Source: LW40-45 sp048883105 (GTDB taxonomy: Archaea; Asgardarchaeota; Lokiarchaeia; Sigyniarchaeales; SOKP01). Taken from it: a stretch of DNA of 52,338 nucleotides. How positions within the stretch are numbered: position 1 is the stretch's first letter; every line of letters begins with the position of its first letter. Location of the stretch: contig JBHLQY010000007.1 in assembly GCA_048883105.1 (NCBI GenBank), positions 1 through 52,338 on the forward strand. The letters run 5' to 3'. The notes under the pieces were generated by a model that searched no databases, was not told where the DNA came from, and saw only the letters and a list, made by a program, of their open reading frames with translations. Shown here in pieces: positions 18,034 through 27,234 of the stretch. Position numbers and translations under genes: made by a program.

Positions 18034-18867
18034 TTAAGCGAGCAAAAATTCAATGAGAATTTGGTTAACTTCTGGTGCTTTTTCAAAAGGAGAATCGTGT
18101 CCAGCGCCATTAATTACTTTTAAAATACTGTTGGGGATTCCTTCGTGAATTTTTTCGTTCGCTATTTTAGGTGATATTCTGTCTTTATCAGCTGTTAAAA
18201 TTAGAGTTTCGTTCTTTATCTCACGAAGACGATCTGTAACATTATGGGCTGCTATAGCATTTGCGCCATTTTCTATATCTTGAGGAGTTGCTGGATTAGT
18301 TGAATTTTTCTTTATAATATCCTCAGCCGAAAATAATCCATAGAATTTTCTTTTTGGGTCCTCTTGCATTATTTTTTTGAACTTGCGAGTGAATCCAATG
18401 GCGCGATCGAAAAATGCTTTTGCAGGATCTTTCAAAATTTCATGATACCCCTCAATTAGGCCATTTTTATACATGATAAGTCCTTGTTCGTTAGGAAAAC
18501 CAGCAAACGTGTTAATTAATACTAATTTATTAACTCGCTTAGGATATTTTAATATAAAGTTCTGGACAATCATGCCTCCTAAAGACCATCCCACAATGTG
18601 GGCTTCTTCGATCTTTAGAAAATTCATTAATCCTTTAGTATCTTCTATATACATATCCATTGTATAAGGTATATTTGGGCGATCCGATTTACCTGCACCA
18701 CGATTATCAAATATTATCATTTTAAATTTTTGAGATAACGCACCAATTTGACACATCCAATTTTCTTTTACAGCTCCATATCCGTGAACAAAAATTATAG
18801 GATAACCATCACCGTGTATTTCATAGCAAATTTTTATTCCATTAACATTCGCAAATTGTTCACTCAT
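18034..18867 (-). CDS. Alpha/beta-hydrolase, tandem copy 2
   Basis: This is the middle paralogue (277 residues), starting MSEQFANVNGIKICYEIHGD. The nucleophile elbow is GWSLGG with Ser95, the acid lies in TADKDRISP and the His in GAGHDSPFEKAPEVN, so the triad looks intact. Compared with copy 1, the residue before the nucleophile is Trp rather than His, and the cap region (residues about 130-200) has diverged most. That pattern fits duplication followed by a change in substrate. The spacer to copy 1 is 124 bases of AT-rich DNA, enough for a separate promoter. Confidence 0.88.
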   Translation of the reverse strand: MSEQFANVNGIKICYEIHGDGYPIIFVHGYGAVKENWMCQIGALSQKFKMIIFDNRGAGKSDRPNIPYTMDMYIEDTKGLMNFLKIEEAHIVGWSLGGMIVQNFILKYPKRVNKLVLINTFAGFPNEQGLIMYKNGLIEGYHEILKDPAKAFFDRAIGFTRKFKKIMQEDPKRKFYGLFSAEDIIKKNSTNPATPQDIENGANAIAAHNVTDRLREIKNETLILTADKDRISPKIANEKIHEGIPNSILKVINGAGHDSPFEKAPEVNQILIEFLLA

Positions 18868-18915
18868 AATATTACATTAATTCTTTTAGGTGTTTTAAAT
18901 TTATGATTTTAATAT

Positions 18916-19752
18916 TTAACTTTTAAGAAAATCTAAAATAAGTTGATTAACTTCGGGAGCTCTTGATAAAGTACAAAAATGCCCTGCTTGTTGAATAACC
19001 TTCAATTTACTATTTGGAATTCTTTTATGCATTTCTCTCATAGATAATATTGGCGTGAGTCTATCGTGGGAAGCAGCTATTAATAAAGTTTTTTGACTAA
19101 TTTCGCTAATTGCATCTAAAGTATTATGTTTTTTAATAGCGTTTCCTTGATTTATCACATCCTGAGGATTTGATGGATTTATTATACTTTCTTTTATTAA
19201 GTCTTCTGCGGACCAAATACCAAAAAACTTCTTTCTAGGATTAGATTCCATTTCATTTCTAAATTTTTGATGGAATACGATACGAGCGAATTGCCAAAAA
19301 TATTTTTCTGGATCTTTTTTAAGAGTCTCAATTTGTTCAATCCGCCCTTTTATCAGCAACTCCACTCCTTTTTCATCAGGGAATCCTGGAGTAGTAGTAA
19401 TTAATATTATTTTATCAACGTTTTTTGGGTATTTTAATGCAAAATGTTGGGCTATCATACCACCCATAGACCTCCCGGCAATATGTGCCTTTTTGATATT
19501 AAGAAAATCCATTAATCCTTTAACATCATCAGCAAATAAATCCATTGTATATAACATATTTGGTCGATCAGACTTTCCAGTGCCACGAAGGTCTAAAGTT
19601 ATAACTTTTAACTTTTCCGATAAAGCTTCAATTTGAGCGATCCACGTTTCCTTTTTAGCACCATAACCATGAATAAAAATTATGGGATCCCCTTTACCGT
19701 GAATTTCGTAACAAATTTTTATACCATTAACATCAGCATATTGTTCTGTCAT
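18916..19752 (-). CDS. Alpha/beta-hydrolase, tandem copy 3
   Basis: This is the 5'-most of the three paralogues (278 residues), starting MTEQYADVNGIKICYEIHGK. The elbow is GRSMGG with Ser95, the acid is in AASHDRLTP and the His in AGHFCTLSRAPEVNQ. The Arg before the nucleophile and the different sequence after the catalytic His set it apart from copies 1 and 2. The gap to copy 2 is 48 bases and that to the upstream AmrS-like gene is 26 bases, so it may be transcribed with the radical SAM gene. The function is a hydrolase of unknown substrate. Confidence 0.88.
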   Translation of the reverse strand: MTEQYADVNGIKICYEIHGKGDPIIFIHGYGAKKETWIAQIEALSEKLKVITLDLRGTGKSDRPNMLYTMDLFADDVKGLMDFLNIKKAHIAGRSMGGMIAQHFALKYPKNVDKIILITTTPGFPDEKGVELLIKGRIEQIETLKKDPEKYFWQFARIVFHQKFRNEMESNPRKKFFGIWSAEDLIKESIINPSNPQDVINQGNAIKKHNTLDAISEISQKTLLIAASHDRLTPILSMREMHKRIPNSKLKVIQQAGHFCTLSRAPEVNQLILDFLKS

Positions 19753-19778
19753 TTTATTTCAAAAACTTTTAGTAGTTA

Positions 19779-20828
19779 TTAAATTATACTTATTGGAAAT
19801 CCGCAATATTTACAATTACCCTTAGGATCTAAATTTAGCTCATTAACACCAAATATGACTCTTTTAATTACTGTTCTAGAACATTTTGGGCAAATAGTAT
19901 TTTCATAATCAGTATTTGGTAAGTTTCCAAGGTATACATATTTTAAACCAATATTTTTAGCATTTTGATAGGCTGTTTTCAAGCTGTTAATTGATGTCGG
20001 ACTATGAATTCCATGCTCGTAAGATTTATAATGTGGAAAAAAACGGCTAATATGAAAAGGTGTATGTTCTCCTAAATCATTTAATATTCTTCTGGCAATT
20101 TCTTTTACAGTCCCTTCATCAGAATTTAAATTTTCAATTAATAAAGTTGTAATTTCTACATGAATTCCCAAATTCTTAGCTAACTTTGCGTTGTGCCATA
20201 CTTTTTCAACATTCGCACCGCAATATTTTAATACCATTTCAGCCTCACCTTTTATATCGATATTTATTGCGTCAAGACCAGCTTCTGCTAAATCCCTAAG
20301 AACATTTTCCGTCATATACCCGTTCGACACATATGTATTATATAGACCTTCTTTTTTGGCTAATTTAAAGACCTCAAGAGAATATTCAAATAATAGAGTT
20401 GGTTCGTTAAAAGAAATCGATGTTCCTCTGCATTTTTTTTTTTTAGCAATTTCTATCAACTTCTCTGGTGATAAATATTCCTTTTCCATCTTAATCTTTT
20501 CTAAGACGGGATTTTTTGGATGAGAAATGTGGTGATTCTGGCACCAGAAACAACTGAAATTGCATCCATAAGTCCCTATTGTTAAAGCAACAGTTCCAGG
20601 ATAAAAATGAAATAACGGCTTTTTTTCAATGGGATTAAAAGATAAAGCAGGAATACAACCAAAAACTATCGTGAAAATTTCGCCATCTTGATTTATCCGA
20701 GTCTGACAAAAACCGGAATTTCCTAACGAAATTTTACACTTCCTCTCACAGTTTAAGCATTGAGAGATATTATTATTAATTTTTTTTTGATATTTTGATT
20801 TTTTAATAAAATTCGGATTAATATCCAT
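19779..20828 (-). CDS. amrS: AmmeMemoRadiSam-type radical SAM protein (AmrS-like)
   Basis: This 349-residue protein has an N-terminal four-Cys segment (C24LNCERKC and FCQTR), then IPALSFNPIEKKPLFHF, a hallmark of AmrS. The radical SAM motif follows at Cys89, Cys93 and Cys96 (GCNFSCFWCQN). The barrel includes GTSISFNEPTLL and FHISRFFPHYK. A C-terminal zinc ribbon (CPKCSR, CKYCG) completes the archaeal form. AmrS is the radical SAM member of a three-protein set with Memo and AMMECR1 whose chemistry is unsettled. Neither partner is encoded within this window. The gene follows a 76-residue protein with no spacing, so the two are co-translated. Confidence 0.9.
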   Translation of the reverse strand: MDINPNFIKKSKYQKKINNNISQCLNCERKCKISLGNSGFCQTRINQDGEIFTIVFGCIPALSFNPIEKKPLFHFYPGTVALTIGTYGCNFSCFWCQNHHISHPKNPVLEKIKMEKEYLSPEKLIEIAKKKKCRGTSISFNEPTLLFEYSLEVFKLAKKEGLYNTYVSNGYMTENVLRDLAEAGLDAINIDIKGEAEMVLKYCGANVEKVWHNAKLAKNLGIHVEITTLLIENLNSDEGTVKEIARRILNDLGEHTPFHISRFFPHYKSYEHGIHSPTSINSLKTAYQNAKNIGLKYVYLGNLPNTDYENTICPKCSRTVIKRVIFGVNELNLDPKGNCKYCGFPISII

Positions 20829-21059
20829 CTAAATTTCCTTAAGAACAATCGTTTCATTTGGTAGATATTTTTTTAATAAATCACTTATAATAATCTCATC
20901 TGATATTGGTAGTCCTCTTACCATAAATTGCGATTTTTTTAAAGGATCTACCTTCCAATCAAACTCACTCATAAGATAAGGTCTTAATTCACTAAATGTT
21001 ATATCTGAGCTTAACATAAAATCTTCTAAAAGTTTTTCAATATCTGCTATGTTCACCAT
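20829..21059 (-). CDS. Small protein of unknown function, coupled to AmrS-like gene
   Basis: This 76-residue acidic protein is not one I recognise. It looks like a small alpha/beta domain: a helix (ADIEKLLEDFML), an Asp/Glu-rich turn, then the strand FMVRGLPISDE and a helix, ending ETIVLKEI. There are no Cys or His residues that could bind metal. Its stop codon abuts the start of the AmrS-like gene, which argues for co-translation and a functional link. A GGAC stretch precedes the ATG. It could be a substrate, a subunit or a regulator; the sequence does not decide. Confidence 0.65.
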   Translation of the reverse strand: MVNIADIEKLLEDFMLSSDITFSELRPYLMSEFDWKVDPLKKSQFMVRGLPISDEIIISDLLKKYLPNETIVLKEI

Positions 21060-21168
21060 GTCCTAAATCCACTCAAAGAATTCCTATTTTTTCAGATTTA
21101 TAATATATAATTTAGATTTAAATTTTAAAATTTATGAATTTTTAATTGTTCTCTCTTTAATTCTTTGA

Positions 21169-22539
21169 TTAACGAGTTTTCATAATTGGCATTAAAATAC
21201 GGAATTGTTTTGCATATAATTTCCTAATTAAAGGGATATCAAATAATAATCGAATTAATTTCAATAATCTAAATTTCCTTGGTTTGAAAGTGCTTCTATT
21301 TTTATTATATGTTAACCTCATTATAAAAAAATTCTTTTGAAATGTAGAAATTATTAATTGGTATGTTATTATAGCAATTATATCCCAAGCACGTTTAATA
21401 TGATCTTTAGGATAATTAATTTTTTCACCCATTGCCATTCTTACAACTTCAATAATATGATAAATATCAATTTTACTTTCTAAAAGTTCACGAGTTGCCC
21501 ATAATAGATAAACACATCCGCTGCAGTAAGAAATTAACGCTTTTGCTTTTGTATCCTCCGCTTCTTTAAATTTTTTTACTCCTTCTGAAATTATATCAAA
21601 AGGTATAGAAATATTCTTAGTCCAAGATGCCCCAGCTCCAAAACCACAGCACAATGAATCTTTTTTAATATGCCTCATTTCTTTAATATTGCAGCCGCAT
21701 TTCTTAAGAATTTCTCTTGGGTTCTCCCAAAATTTTCTACCTAAAATCTTTGAATAACAATTATCATGAATTGTAACAGTAATATTTAGAGGAGTGTTAG
21801 GTAATTTTATTTCTCCTGAATTAATTTTTTTTAAAAGCCATTCATGAAAATTAGTAAAATTCTGTTGATGCTTAACTCCCATTTCATTATAGTGTATTTC
21901 AGAAAAATGAATTTGAACAGCATCTGTAGAAACAACAATATCTTTAACACCCCATGCGTTAAAATCCCTTTTCGCTCTCTGAGCAATTCTCTGAACGAGA
22001 TCCAAATATCCTCCTTGATATAAATATGCCCCTCCTTCCCATTGATCAATTCGGTCTATAGGTTTAAAAGAATCTAATAACTTACTTCCTCCGATTATAA
22101 ATGGAAATAGATGCATATAGTTGCCAATTAAAAATACAATATCCTCTTTTTTAGGAAGATAATTCATCCATTTATGGATCCAAATTCGTTCTTGATTGGA
22201 AAGAAAAACATTAAGAAGTTGCCAAATATTAGGTTCTTCTGTTGGACAAACAAATCGATATAATGGTGGAGCACCTCTCTTTTTATATAATTCATTCCAT
22301 CTTTCTAGAATTAGCTGATAAGGATTTGCTTGTTGAGGACAATATAAGTTACAAGAAAAACAGCTATTGCAACGAGAAAGAACATATTCTGATTCTTTTC
22401 CTTCAATTAAATTCCGAAATTCATCTTTTGCCTCCTCAATAGGTAAATGCAATACTGGACATAATTTAAGGCACAAACCACATAGATCGCATAAATCCTT
22501 TTTAAATGCTGGAATTCTTTTGATTTTATTTACATTCAA
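21169..22539 (-). CDS. HdrD/GlpC-like iron-sulfur oxidoreductase
   Basis: This 456-residue protein has two N-terminal [4Fe-4S] ferredoxin motifs: CDLCGLCLKLCP (Cys17, 20, 23, 27) and CNSCFSCNLYCP (Cys57, 60, 63, 67). Two CCG-type cysteine regions follow, DNCYSKILGRKF...CCGFGAG and SYCSGCVYLL, the pattern of HdrB/HdrD and GlpC proteins that bind a non-cubane cluster. The C-terminal 90 residues are basic and variable. Such subunits pass electrons between membrane quinone or thiol carriers and soluble partners. The usual partner (HdrE- or cytochrome-like) is absent. The UbiA-type prenyltransferase gene lies 36 bases upstream on the same strand, so a link to a prenylated carrier is a reasonable but unproven idea. 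Confidence 0.85.
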   Translation of the reverse strand: MNVNKIKRIPAFKKDLCDLCGLCLKLCPVLHLPIEEAKDEFRNLIEGKESEYVLSRCNSCFSCNLYCPQQANPYQLILERWNELYKKRGAPPLYRFVCPTEEPNIWQLLNVFLSNQERIWIHKWMNYLPKKEDIVFLIGNYMHLFPFIIGGSKLLDSFKPIDRIDQWEGGAYLYQGGYLDLVQRIAQRAKRDFNAWGVKDIVVSTDAVQIHFSEIHYNEMGVKHQQNFTNFHEWLLKKINSGEIKLPNTPLNITVTIHDNCYSKILGRKFWENPREILKKCGCNIKEMRHIKKDSLCCGFGAGASWTKNISIPFDIISEGVKKFKEAEDTKAKALISYCSGCVYLLWATRELLESKIDIYHIIEVVRMAMGEKINYPKDHIKRAWDIIAIITYQLIISTFQKNFFIMRLTYNKNRSTFKPRKFRLLKLIRLLFDIPLIRKLYAKQFRILMPIMKTR

Positions 22540-22575
22540 TTACTAAACACTTGGGTTTGAGTATTTTTGAGATAT

Positions 22576-23388
22576 CTAAATTACTGTGACCATTTGGAGC
22601 GTTATTAGGCATATAAAATATATTAACAAAAAATTTCCTATTAGAATTCCTATATCTTTTACGCCTTGAGTGGATTTAGTCGGGTGTCTGAAAGTGTACA
22701 TGGTACCTATTGGCAGAAATATAAATGGGAAAAAATAAAATTGTTCTAAAATTATAAAAGCCCATATTCCTAGTATCAGTGAAATAATTGAAGAAATCCA
22801 AATGATTATTTGGCATTGCCGTAAACTGAAATGTTTTGTTAATGAATCAGAATCTATCACTTCATGAACAAACTGTCCAGTCAGAGCAAAGGCATAAAAT
22901 GCTATTAATAAGGGTAATTCTGATTTAACATCTATTAATGGTAAACCCGCGTCAATTTTTATCATAAAATATGGGAGAAGCATGTGAGATGCCCCTAACA
23001 ATAAATGATTTAAGAAAGGTATAGGTTTTAACCACACACAATATAAAAGAACCATAGAAATTATTAAAACTAATAAAATTGCATTTAGTAAATGCTGAAT
23101 ACATGTCCGAAGTAGCAAAGTTATACCTAAGATAAAGCTTACAAATCCTATCGTAAATATTTCTTTCCAATGATATCCTTCCACTCTTTTTAAAGTTTCG
23201 GTCTCATTTGGGTCTCTCATATCAACAACATCATTCCACGTATTTCCCGTTATTGCCAAAAATAGAAATCCAATGAGGATATCAATATGATTGAATGGAT
23301 TTAAACGGTTAAGATAAATAGCCATTAACATAGGGATTATCACGCTAAAAGTGTAGTCAAGTCTTAATAATCCAAATCTGCTTCCCAT
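22576..23388 (-). CDS. UbiA-family prenyltransferase-like membrane protein
   Basis: This 270-residue protein has about eight membrane helices and the UbiA aspartate-rich loop GNTWNDVVDMRDPNETE (NDxxDxxxD), the Mg-pyrophosphate site. The second loop, HEVIDSDS, is a shortened version of the usual DxxxD motif. UbiA enzymes transfer a prenyl chain to an acceptor such as a quinone ring, heme or glycerol ether lipid. In archaea one paralogue makes digeranylgeranylglyceryl phosphate. The N-terminal start MGSRFGLLRLDYTF is normal for the family. It precedes the HdrD-like gene in the same direction. The acceptor is unknown. Confidence 0.8.
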   Translation of the reverse strand: MGSRFGLLRLDYTFSVIIPMLMAIYLNRLNPFNHIDILIGFLFLAITGNTWNDVVDMRDPNETETLKRVEGYHWKEIFTIGFVSFILGITLLLRTCIQHLLNAILLVLIISMVLLYCVWLKPIPFLNHLLLGASHMLLPYFMIKIDAGLPLIDVKSELPLLIAFYAFALTGQFVHEVIDSDSLTKHFSLRQCQIIIWISSIISLILGIWAFIILEQFYFFPFIFLPIGTMYTFRHPTKSTQGVKDIGILIGNFLLIYFICLITLQMVTVI

Positions 23389-23487
23389 GATTTCGTTTCC
23401 TTGTAAAAATTTTATTGTAATTAAAATAAAGGGAGTTTTTATTTTAATTTATTTAAGGTGAATATAATAATTAAAAATAAAAAGAAA

Positions 23488-24774
23488 TTATTGAATTTCG
23501 CTTAAATCAATTCCTTTTGTTTCTTTTATATATAAGTAGATTAGCGGTACATCAATTAATAGAAGTAAACTATATAATATAAACGCAAATCCTAATCCGT
23601 AGTAAAAAATGATAATACTGCTTAAGAGTAGCCCCCCTGTAATACCAATAGCAGCAATTAAAGATTTTAAACCGTTTCCCGTCCCTCTTGCCTCTGTAGG
23701 AATTATTTCCAAAGTAACTATACTTATAACTATCCTTAATCCCCAATAAGCTAAACTTCCTAAGCCAGCTCCTATACAAACGTAAAGTAGAGCTCCTTCA
23801 GTCATATAACTTCCTAAAACTGCAATTAAAATCGATATGGGTAATAGAATTGAATAAATATATAAGAATGGTTTTCTTCCTAATTTATCAGCAAATATAC
23901 CCGTAATAAGATAACCTGCTATGGCAGCTAAGCTCATAACTAAAACAATTATATTAATATCATTTTGAGTTAAATTCGGGCTACTTGAAACAAAGGATTC
24001 TCCTAAAGCGATAAATATATAATTCAAGCCTCCAACAAAACTCATAATTAATATAATAATGAATTCTTTGCGACGAGAGCTTTTAAAAAGAGACCTCATA
24101 TTGTCTTTAAATAAATTTGGCGTCTTTTTTTCTTTTAATTTACCCTCTTTAATTTGTTCATACTTTGAAGATTCTTTAAAGGTAAAAAAAATAATTAGGG
24201 CTAACGGAATACCTAAAAATATCGCAAAAAGAGTCATACCCCTCCAGTAAGAAAAAGTTTCGGTTATGAAGATTGAACGAAAGATGGGGATTAATATTGC
24301 ACCTGCAACTCCTCCAATCAAAACAATATTCGTCCAAAAAGCTCTTTTTTCAGGTGGAGATTCTTCATTAATATATATTACCCAAATATCTGAGCTAAAA
24401 AAGATATATAGCATAAATAAAAATATTGTATATTGGATTATATTAGTTGATAATAATATTAAGAAAGAAGATAAAGCCATACCAAAAACGGTGAAACCTA
24501 AGATTAATTTTCTCCCTACGCGATCTGCTAAATATTGATTAAGAAAAACAAAGTACATTCCTATAGTTGCAATCCCTATGACAATAGCAAAAATAGATTG
24601 TGCTATATTTTCAGGATAATCCCGAAGGAATTCTGAAATTACTTGTGATGGAATTACGTTAGGATAATTAGTAGTATAAGTATCTAAAATTTCTACAAAA
24701 ATTAGAATAAATATCATGTATTTAAAATAAGTCTTGCTTCTGATAAACTCAGATTCATTTTTTTCTGCTGACAT
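23488..24774 (-). CDS. MFS transporter, sugar-porter-like
   Basis: This 428-residue transporter has twelve predicted helices and both MFS signature loops, DRVGRKLILG after helix 2 and ADKLGRKPF after helix 8. It also has EIIPTEARGTGNG before helix 11, which is typical of the sugar-porter/organic-solute group. A 60-residue charged central loop (KYEQIKEGKLKEKKTP) separates the halves. The C-terminal end YIKETKGIDLSEIQ fits the PETKG motif that ends sugar porters. The transported compound is unknown, although GH35 and GH3 enzymes in the same window make a sugar plausible. Confidence 0.87.
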   Translation of the reverse strand: MSAEKNESEFIRSKTYFKYMIFILIFVEILDTYTTNYPNVIPSQVISEFLRDYPENIAQSIFAIVIGIATIGMYFVFLNQYLADRVGRKLILGFTVFGMALSSFLILLSTNIIQYTIFLFMLYIFFSSDIWVIYINEESPPEKRAFWTNIVLIGGVAGAILIPIFRSIFITETFSYWRGMTLFAIFLGIPLALIIFFTFKESSKYEQIKEGKLKEKKTPNLFKDNMRSLFKSSRRKEFIIILIMSFVGGLNYIFIALGESFVSSSPNLTQNDINIIVLVMSLAAIAGYLITGIFADKLGRKPFLYIYSILLPISILIAVLGSYMTEGALLYVCIGAGLGSLAYWGLRIVISIVTLEIIPTEARGTGNGLKSLIAAIGITGGLLLSSIIIFYYGLGFAFILYSLLLLIDVPLIYLYIKETKGIDLSEIQ

Positions 24775-24865
24775 ACTTAATTTTAAACTTATAATTATCT
24801 AAGATTAAAATTATGCTTAAATCTATTTAAAAGGTTATATAAATCTATTAATAAATACTTCAATA

Positions 24866-25672
24866 TCAGAAATACATGCTAATTGCTAAAACTACTAAAA
24901 TAATTGCCACGAAAAACTGGAGAGTGACTTTTGGCATTTTATTTGAAACTTTTGCCCCTAATATCGATCCTAGAACAGCACCTATCCCAATAATTATACC
25001 AAACAAATAATTTATCTTTCCAATTATGGCTTTAACTATTGTATTATATATAGCTGTAAAAAAAACTACTGATGTAGAAATTGCTGTTGAGTTATGTATA
25101 GGATATCCCAAAACGACATGTAGAGTTGGTGTATTTATAACTCCACCTCCAATTCCTAAAAGATTAGCCAAAAATCCTGCTAATATAAACAAGGGAATAC
25201 TTTTCTTAAAATTTGTTTTATAATCGTGCTCTTCTAAAGAAAAATCATTATCTTCAACATTTTTTGTTGAATTTTTTGAATCTTTATAAGTTTTTATTAC
25301 CTTATAGACCATATTTAATCCAGTTATAAGCATGACAGTTGCAAAAATATATTTTAAAACTGTATTATCGATATGAATAAATAATAACATAAGAGTACAT
25401 AATATGCTTCCTAAAATAGAGAATCCAGCAAATATCAATGATAATTTCAAATTAGTTTTCTTTTCTTTTAAATATACTATGAACGCAGCCCCCGACGAGA
25501 TTAAAATAATAAAAGTAGATGTGTCTATAGCCTCATTTATTGGCAATAAAAAAAAAAGTGTTAAAATACCTACAAAGAAAACGCCTCCTCCTATTCCCGC
25601 GATACTACAAATAATACCAACTATTAATCCAAAAACCAATAATATAATAATTATCTGCCATATGAGTTCCAT
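24866..25672 (-). CDS. TauE/SafE-family permease
   Basis: This 268-residue protein has about eight membrane helices and the family's duplicated motif: GIGGGVFFVGILTLFF near the start and LGIGGGVINTPTLHVVLG in the second half. The latter is followed by NSTAISTSVVFF. A charged central loop of about 30 residues (KNVEDNDFSLEEHDYK) divides the repeats. TauE/SafE proteins export sulfite, sulfoacetate or related anions, or take up organosulfonates; this one has no diagnostic neighbour. It is the last minus-strand gene before a divergent zinc-ribbon gene. Confidence 0.88.
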   Translation of the reverse strand: MELIWQIIIILLVFGLIVGIICSIAGIGGGVFFVGILTLFFLLPINEAIDTSTFIILISSGAAFIVYLKEKKTNLKLSLIFAGFSILGSILCTLMLLFIHIDNTVLKYIFATVMLITGLNMVYKVIKTYKDSKNSTKNVEDNDFSLEEHDYKTNFKKSIPLFILAGFLANLLGIGGGVINTPTLHVVLGYPIHNSTAISTSVVFFTAIYNTIVKAIIGKINYLFGIIIGIGAVLGSILGAKVSNKMPKVTLQFFVAIILVVLAISMYF

Positions 25673-25807
25673 TATACATGGGGATATGATGCGTTAATAT
25701 TATATTTTTATAAATGTATTAAAATAAGGTAATCACTAAAAATATATAATTAAAAAAGATTATTAAATAAGTAAATACTAAAATTTAAGATTTAATTGGG
25801 GGAAGAT

Positions 25808-26209
25808 ATGCAGGGTAATAACGATAAAGAAATGCCAGTGCTTGAGTTAAAACCATGTTCTCGATGTGGTAATCCATTTATGGTTAAAAAAGGAGAAGAT
25901 TTAACGGAACTTGTGTGTGAAAATTGTATTAAATTAGAACAGAGAAAAAGAGAATTACAATTAGGGGTTTTGGAAAAAGTAATTGAAGTTGAGAGTGAAA
26001 TGGAAAATTCTATTAAAGAAATGACGAACACTCTGACTGTGTCGAAAGGTTCATTTAATAAAGAATTTTATTTAAATCAAATTAAAAAACGGGCTGAAGC
26101 ACTTTGGAAATCTATTGAACTCATAGGAAAAATTGAGGATTCTAGCGAGGAAAAATATATTGATGAATATAAAGAATTCTTCGAAAAATTGAAAAAAGAA
26201 TTTTCATAG
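25808..26209 (+). CDS. Zinc-ribbon plus helical protein of unknown function
   Basis: From the ATG at 25808 this is a 133-residue protein with an N-terminal zinc ribbon (CSRCGNPFM...VCENC). A long charged helical region with probable coiled coil follows (KRELQLGVLEKVIEVESEMEN and EALWKSIELIGKIEDSSEEK). A TTG twelve bases upstream would give four more residues. However, the GGGGGA stretch (25798-25803) then falls inside the frame, whereas it is correctly spaced as a Shine-Dalgarno for the ATG. I recognise no family beyond the ribbon; it may bind nucleic acid or protein. The gene is divergent from the TauE/SafE permease. Confidence 0.65.
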   Translation: MQGNNDKEMPVLELKPCSRCGNPFMVKKGEDLTELVCENCIKLEQRKRELQLGVLEKVIEVESEMENSIKEMTNTLTVSKGSFNKEFYLNQIKKRAEALWKSIELIGKIEDSSEEKYIDEYKEFFEKLKKEFS

Positions 26210-26258
26210 CTACTTTTTAGGAATTCCTAAAATTTAATGAAAAATTCAAACAAAAGTG

Positions 26259-27044
26259 TCATTGTTTTTTAAAAATAAATGCAATATTCATGACCTTTTT
26301 TAGGGGATGAAATTGTGCGTCCATTTTCATAATTTTTGCGCAATATTTTACTATTATATCCCAGAATTTACGAAATATAGTATCAAGTTCATAACGACCT
26401 CGTAATTTTATTAAATTTTCTTCAGTTTTTTTCGGATTTATCGATTGAATATCTGCGATTCTCATTAGCTGTCCATAAACTCCGAATTTTCTTAGATTTT
26501 TTAAATGATGTTTTTCAAAAAGTCGAATTAATTGTTTAATTTCATATCTTCTATAATGTCCTATTATTTTGTCTTGAGATGTATAATATTTCATTCTATG
26601 AGGAACCGTGATTATAATTATTCCATTTTTCTTTAGAATTCTGCTTATTTCTGAAATCGCTAAATCGTCATTTTTAACATGTTCTAAGACATCAAGAGAG
26701 CTTACAAAATCAAAACTTTTATCGCGATATGGTAATCGCGTAATATCTCCACATAAAGGATGCCAAAATTGTTTTAAATTCCTGTATATTAAATCATTTT
26801 TCGAATATTGCTTTAAAGGGAGATTAGCAATATCAAGAAAAGATTTGTGGGTAAAATTATTTAAAAAAAAGAGAAATGAATTTCCTGAGGATCCTAAATC
26901 TATTCCATTTTTAAAATTTATCTTCGAGCCGATATTTGCTTTCAAAAGATCGAATTTACATTTAATTCCTGGAGATATGAAATATTCTGATAATGTTCTA
27001 AAAGTAAAATTCTTATGAGTTTCGTAAAATCTTTTTTTATTCAT
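26259..27044 (-). CDS. SAM-dependent methyltransferase, class I
   Basis: This 261-residue protein has the Rossmann methyltransferase core: the SAM loop GIDLGSSGNSF, the second strand with FDFVSSLDVLEHVKN, and ISRILKKNGIIIITVPHR. That matches the Methyltransf_11 group (SSLDVLEH). The N-terminal 45 residues and the C-terminal helical part (FWDIIVKYCAKIM) lie outside the core and are not diagnostic. YRRYEIKQLIRLFEKHHL is typical of small-molecule or lipid methyltransferases of this group. The substrate is unknown. It is convergent with the zinc-ribbon gene, with 49 bases between them. Confidence 0.82.
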   Translation of the reverse strand: MNKKRFYETHKNFTFRTLSEYFISPGIKCKFDLLKANIGSKINFKNGIDLGSSGNSFLFFLNNFTHKSFLDIANLPLKQYSKNDLIYRNLKQFWHPLCGDITRLPYRDKSFDFVSSLDVLEHVKNDDLAISEISRILKKNGIIIITVPHRMKYYTSQDKIIGHYRRYEIKQLIRLFEKHHLKNLRKFGVYGQLMRIADIQSINPKKTEENLIKLRGRYELDTIFRKFWDIIVKYCAKIMKMDAQFHPLKKVMNIAFIFKKQ

Positions 27045-27234
27045 TGGAAGAATTATGAGATATAGTCTCTTTATTAAATAGTTAAAATATTGATATTATA
27101 ATTTTTTCATAAAATCATCTAGAGTACAGAAATATTATAATAAATCGTGAATTTATATAATAGATTTTTAAACTATTCAAATGATGTATTAAACAGAATA
27201 TTTTTTTTTAAATCGAGATCTAAAAAAGGTTAAA

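Noticed and set aside
25796..25807. TTG start giving a four-residue longer zinc-ribbon protein
   Set aside because: The GGGGGA stretch would fall inside the frame, while it fits as a Shine-Dalgarno for the ATG at 25808.
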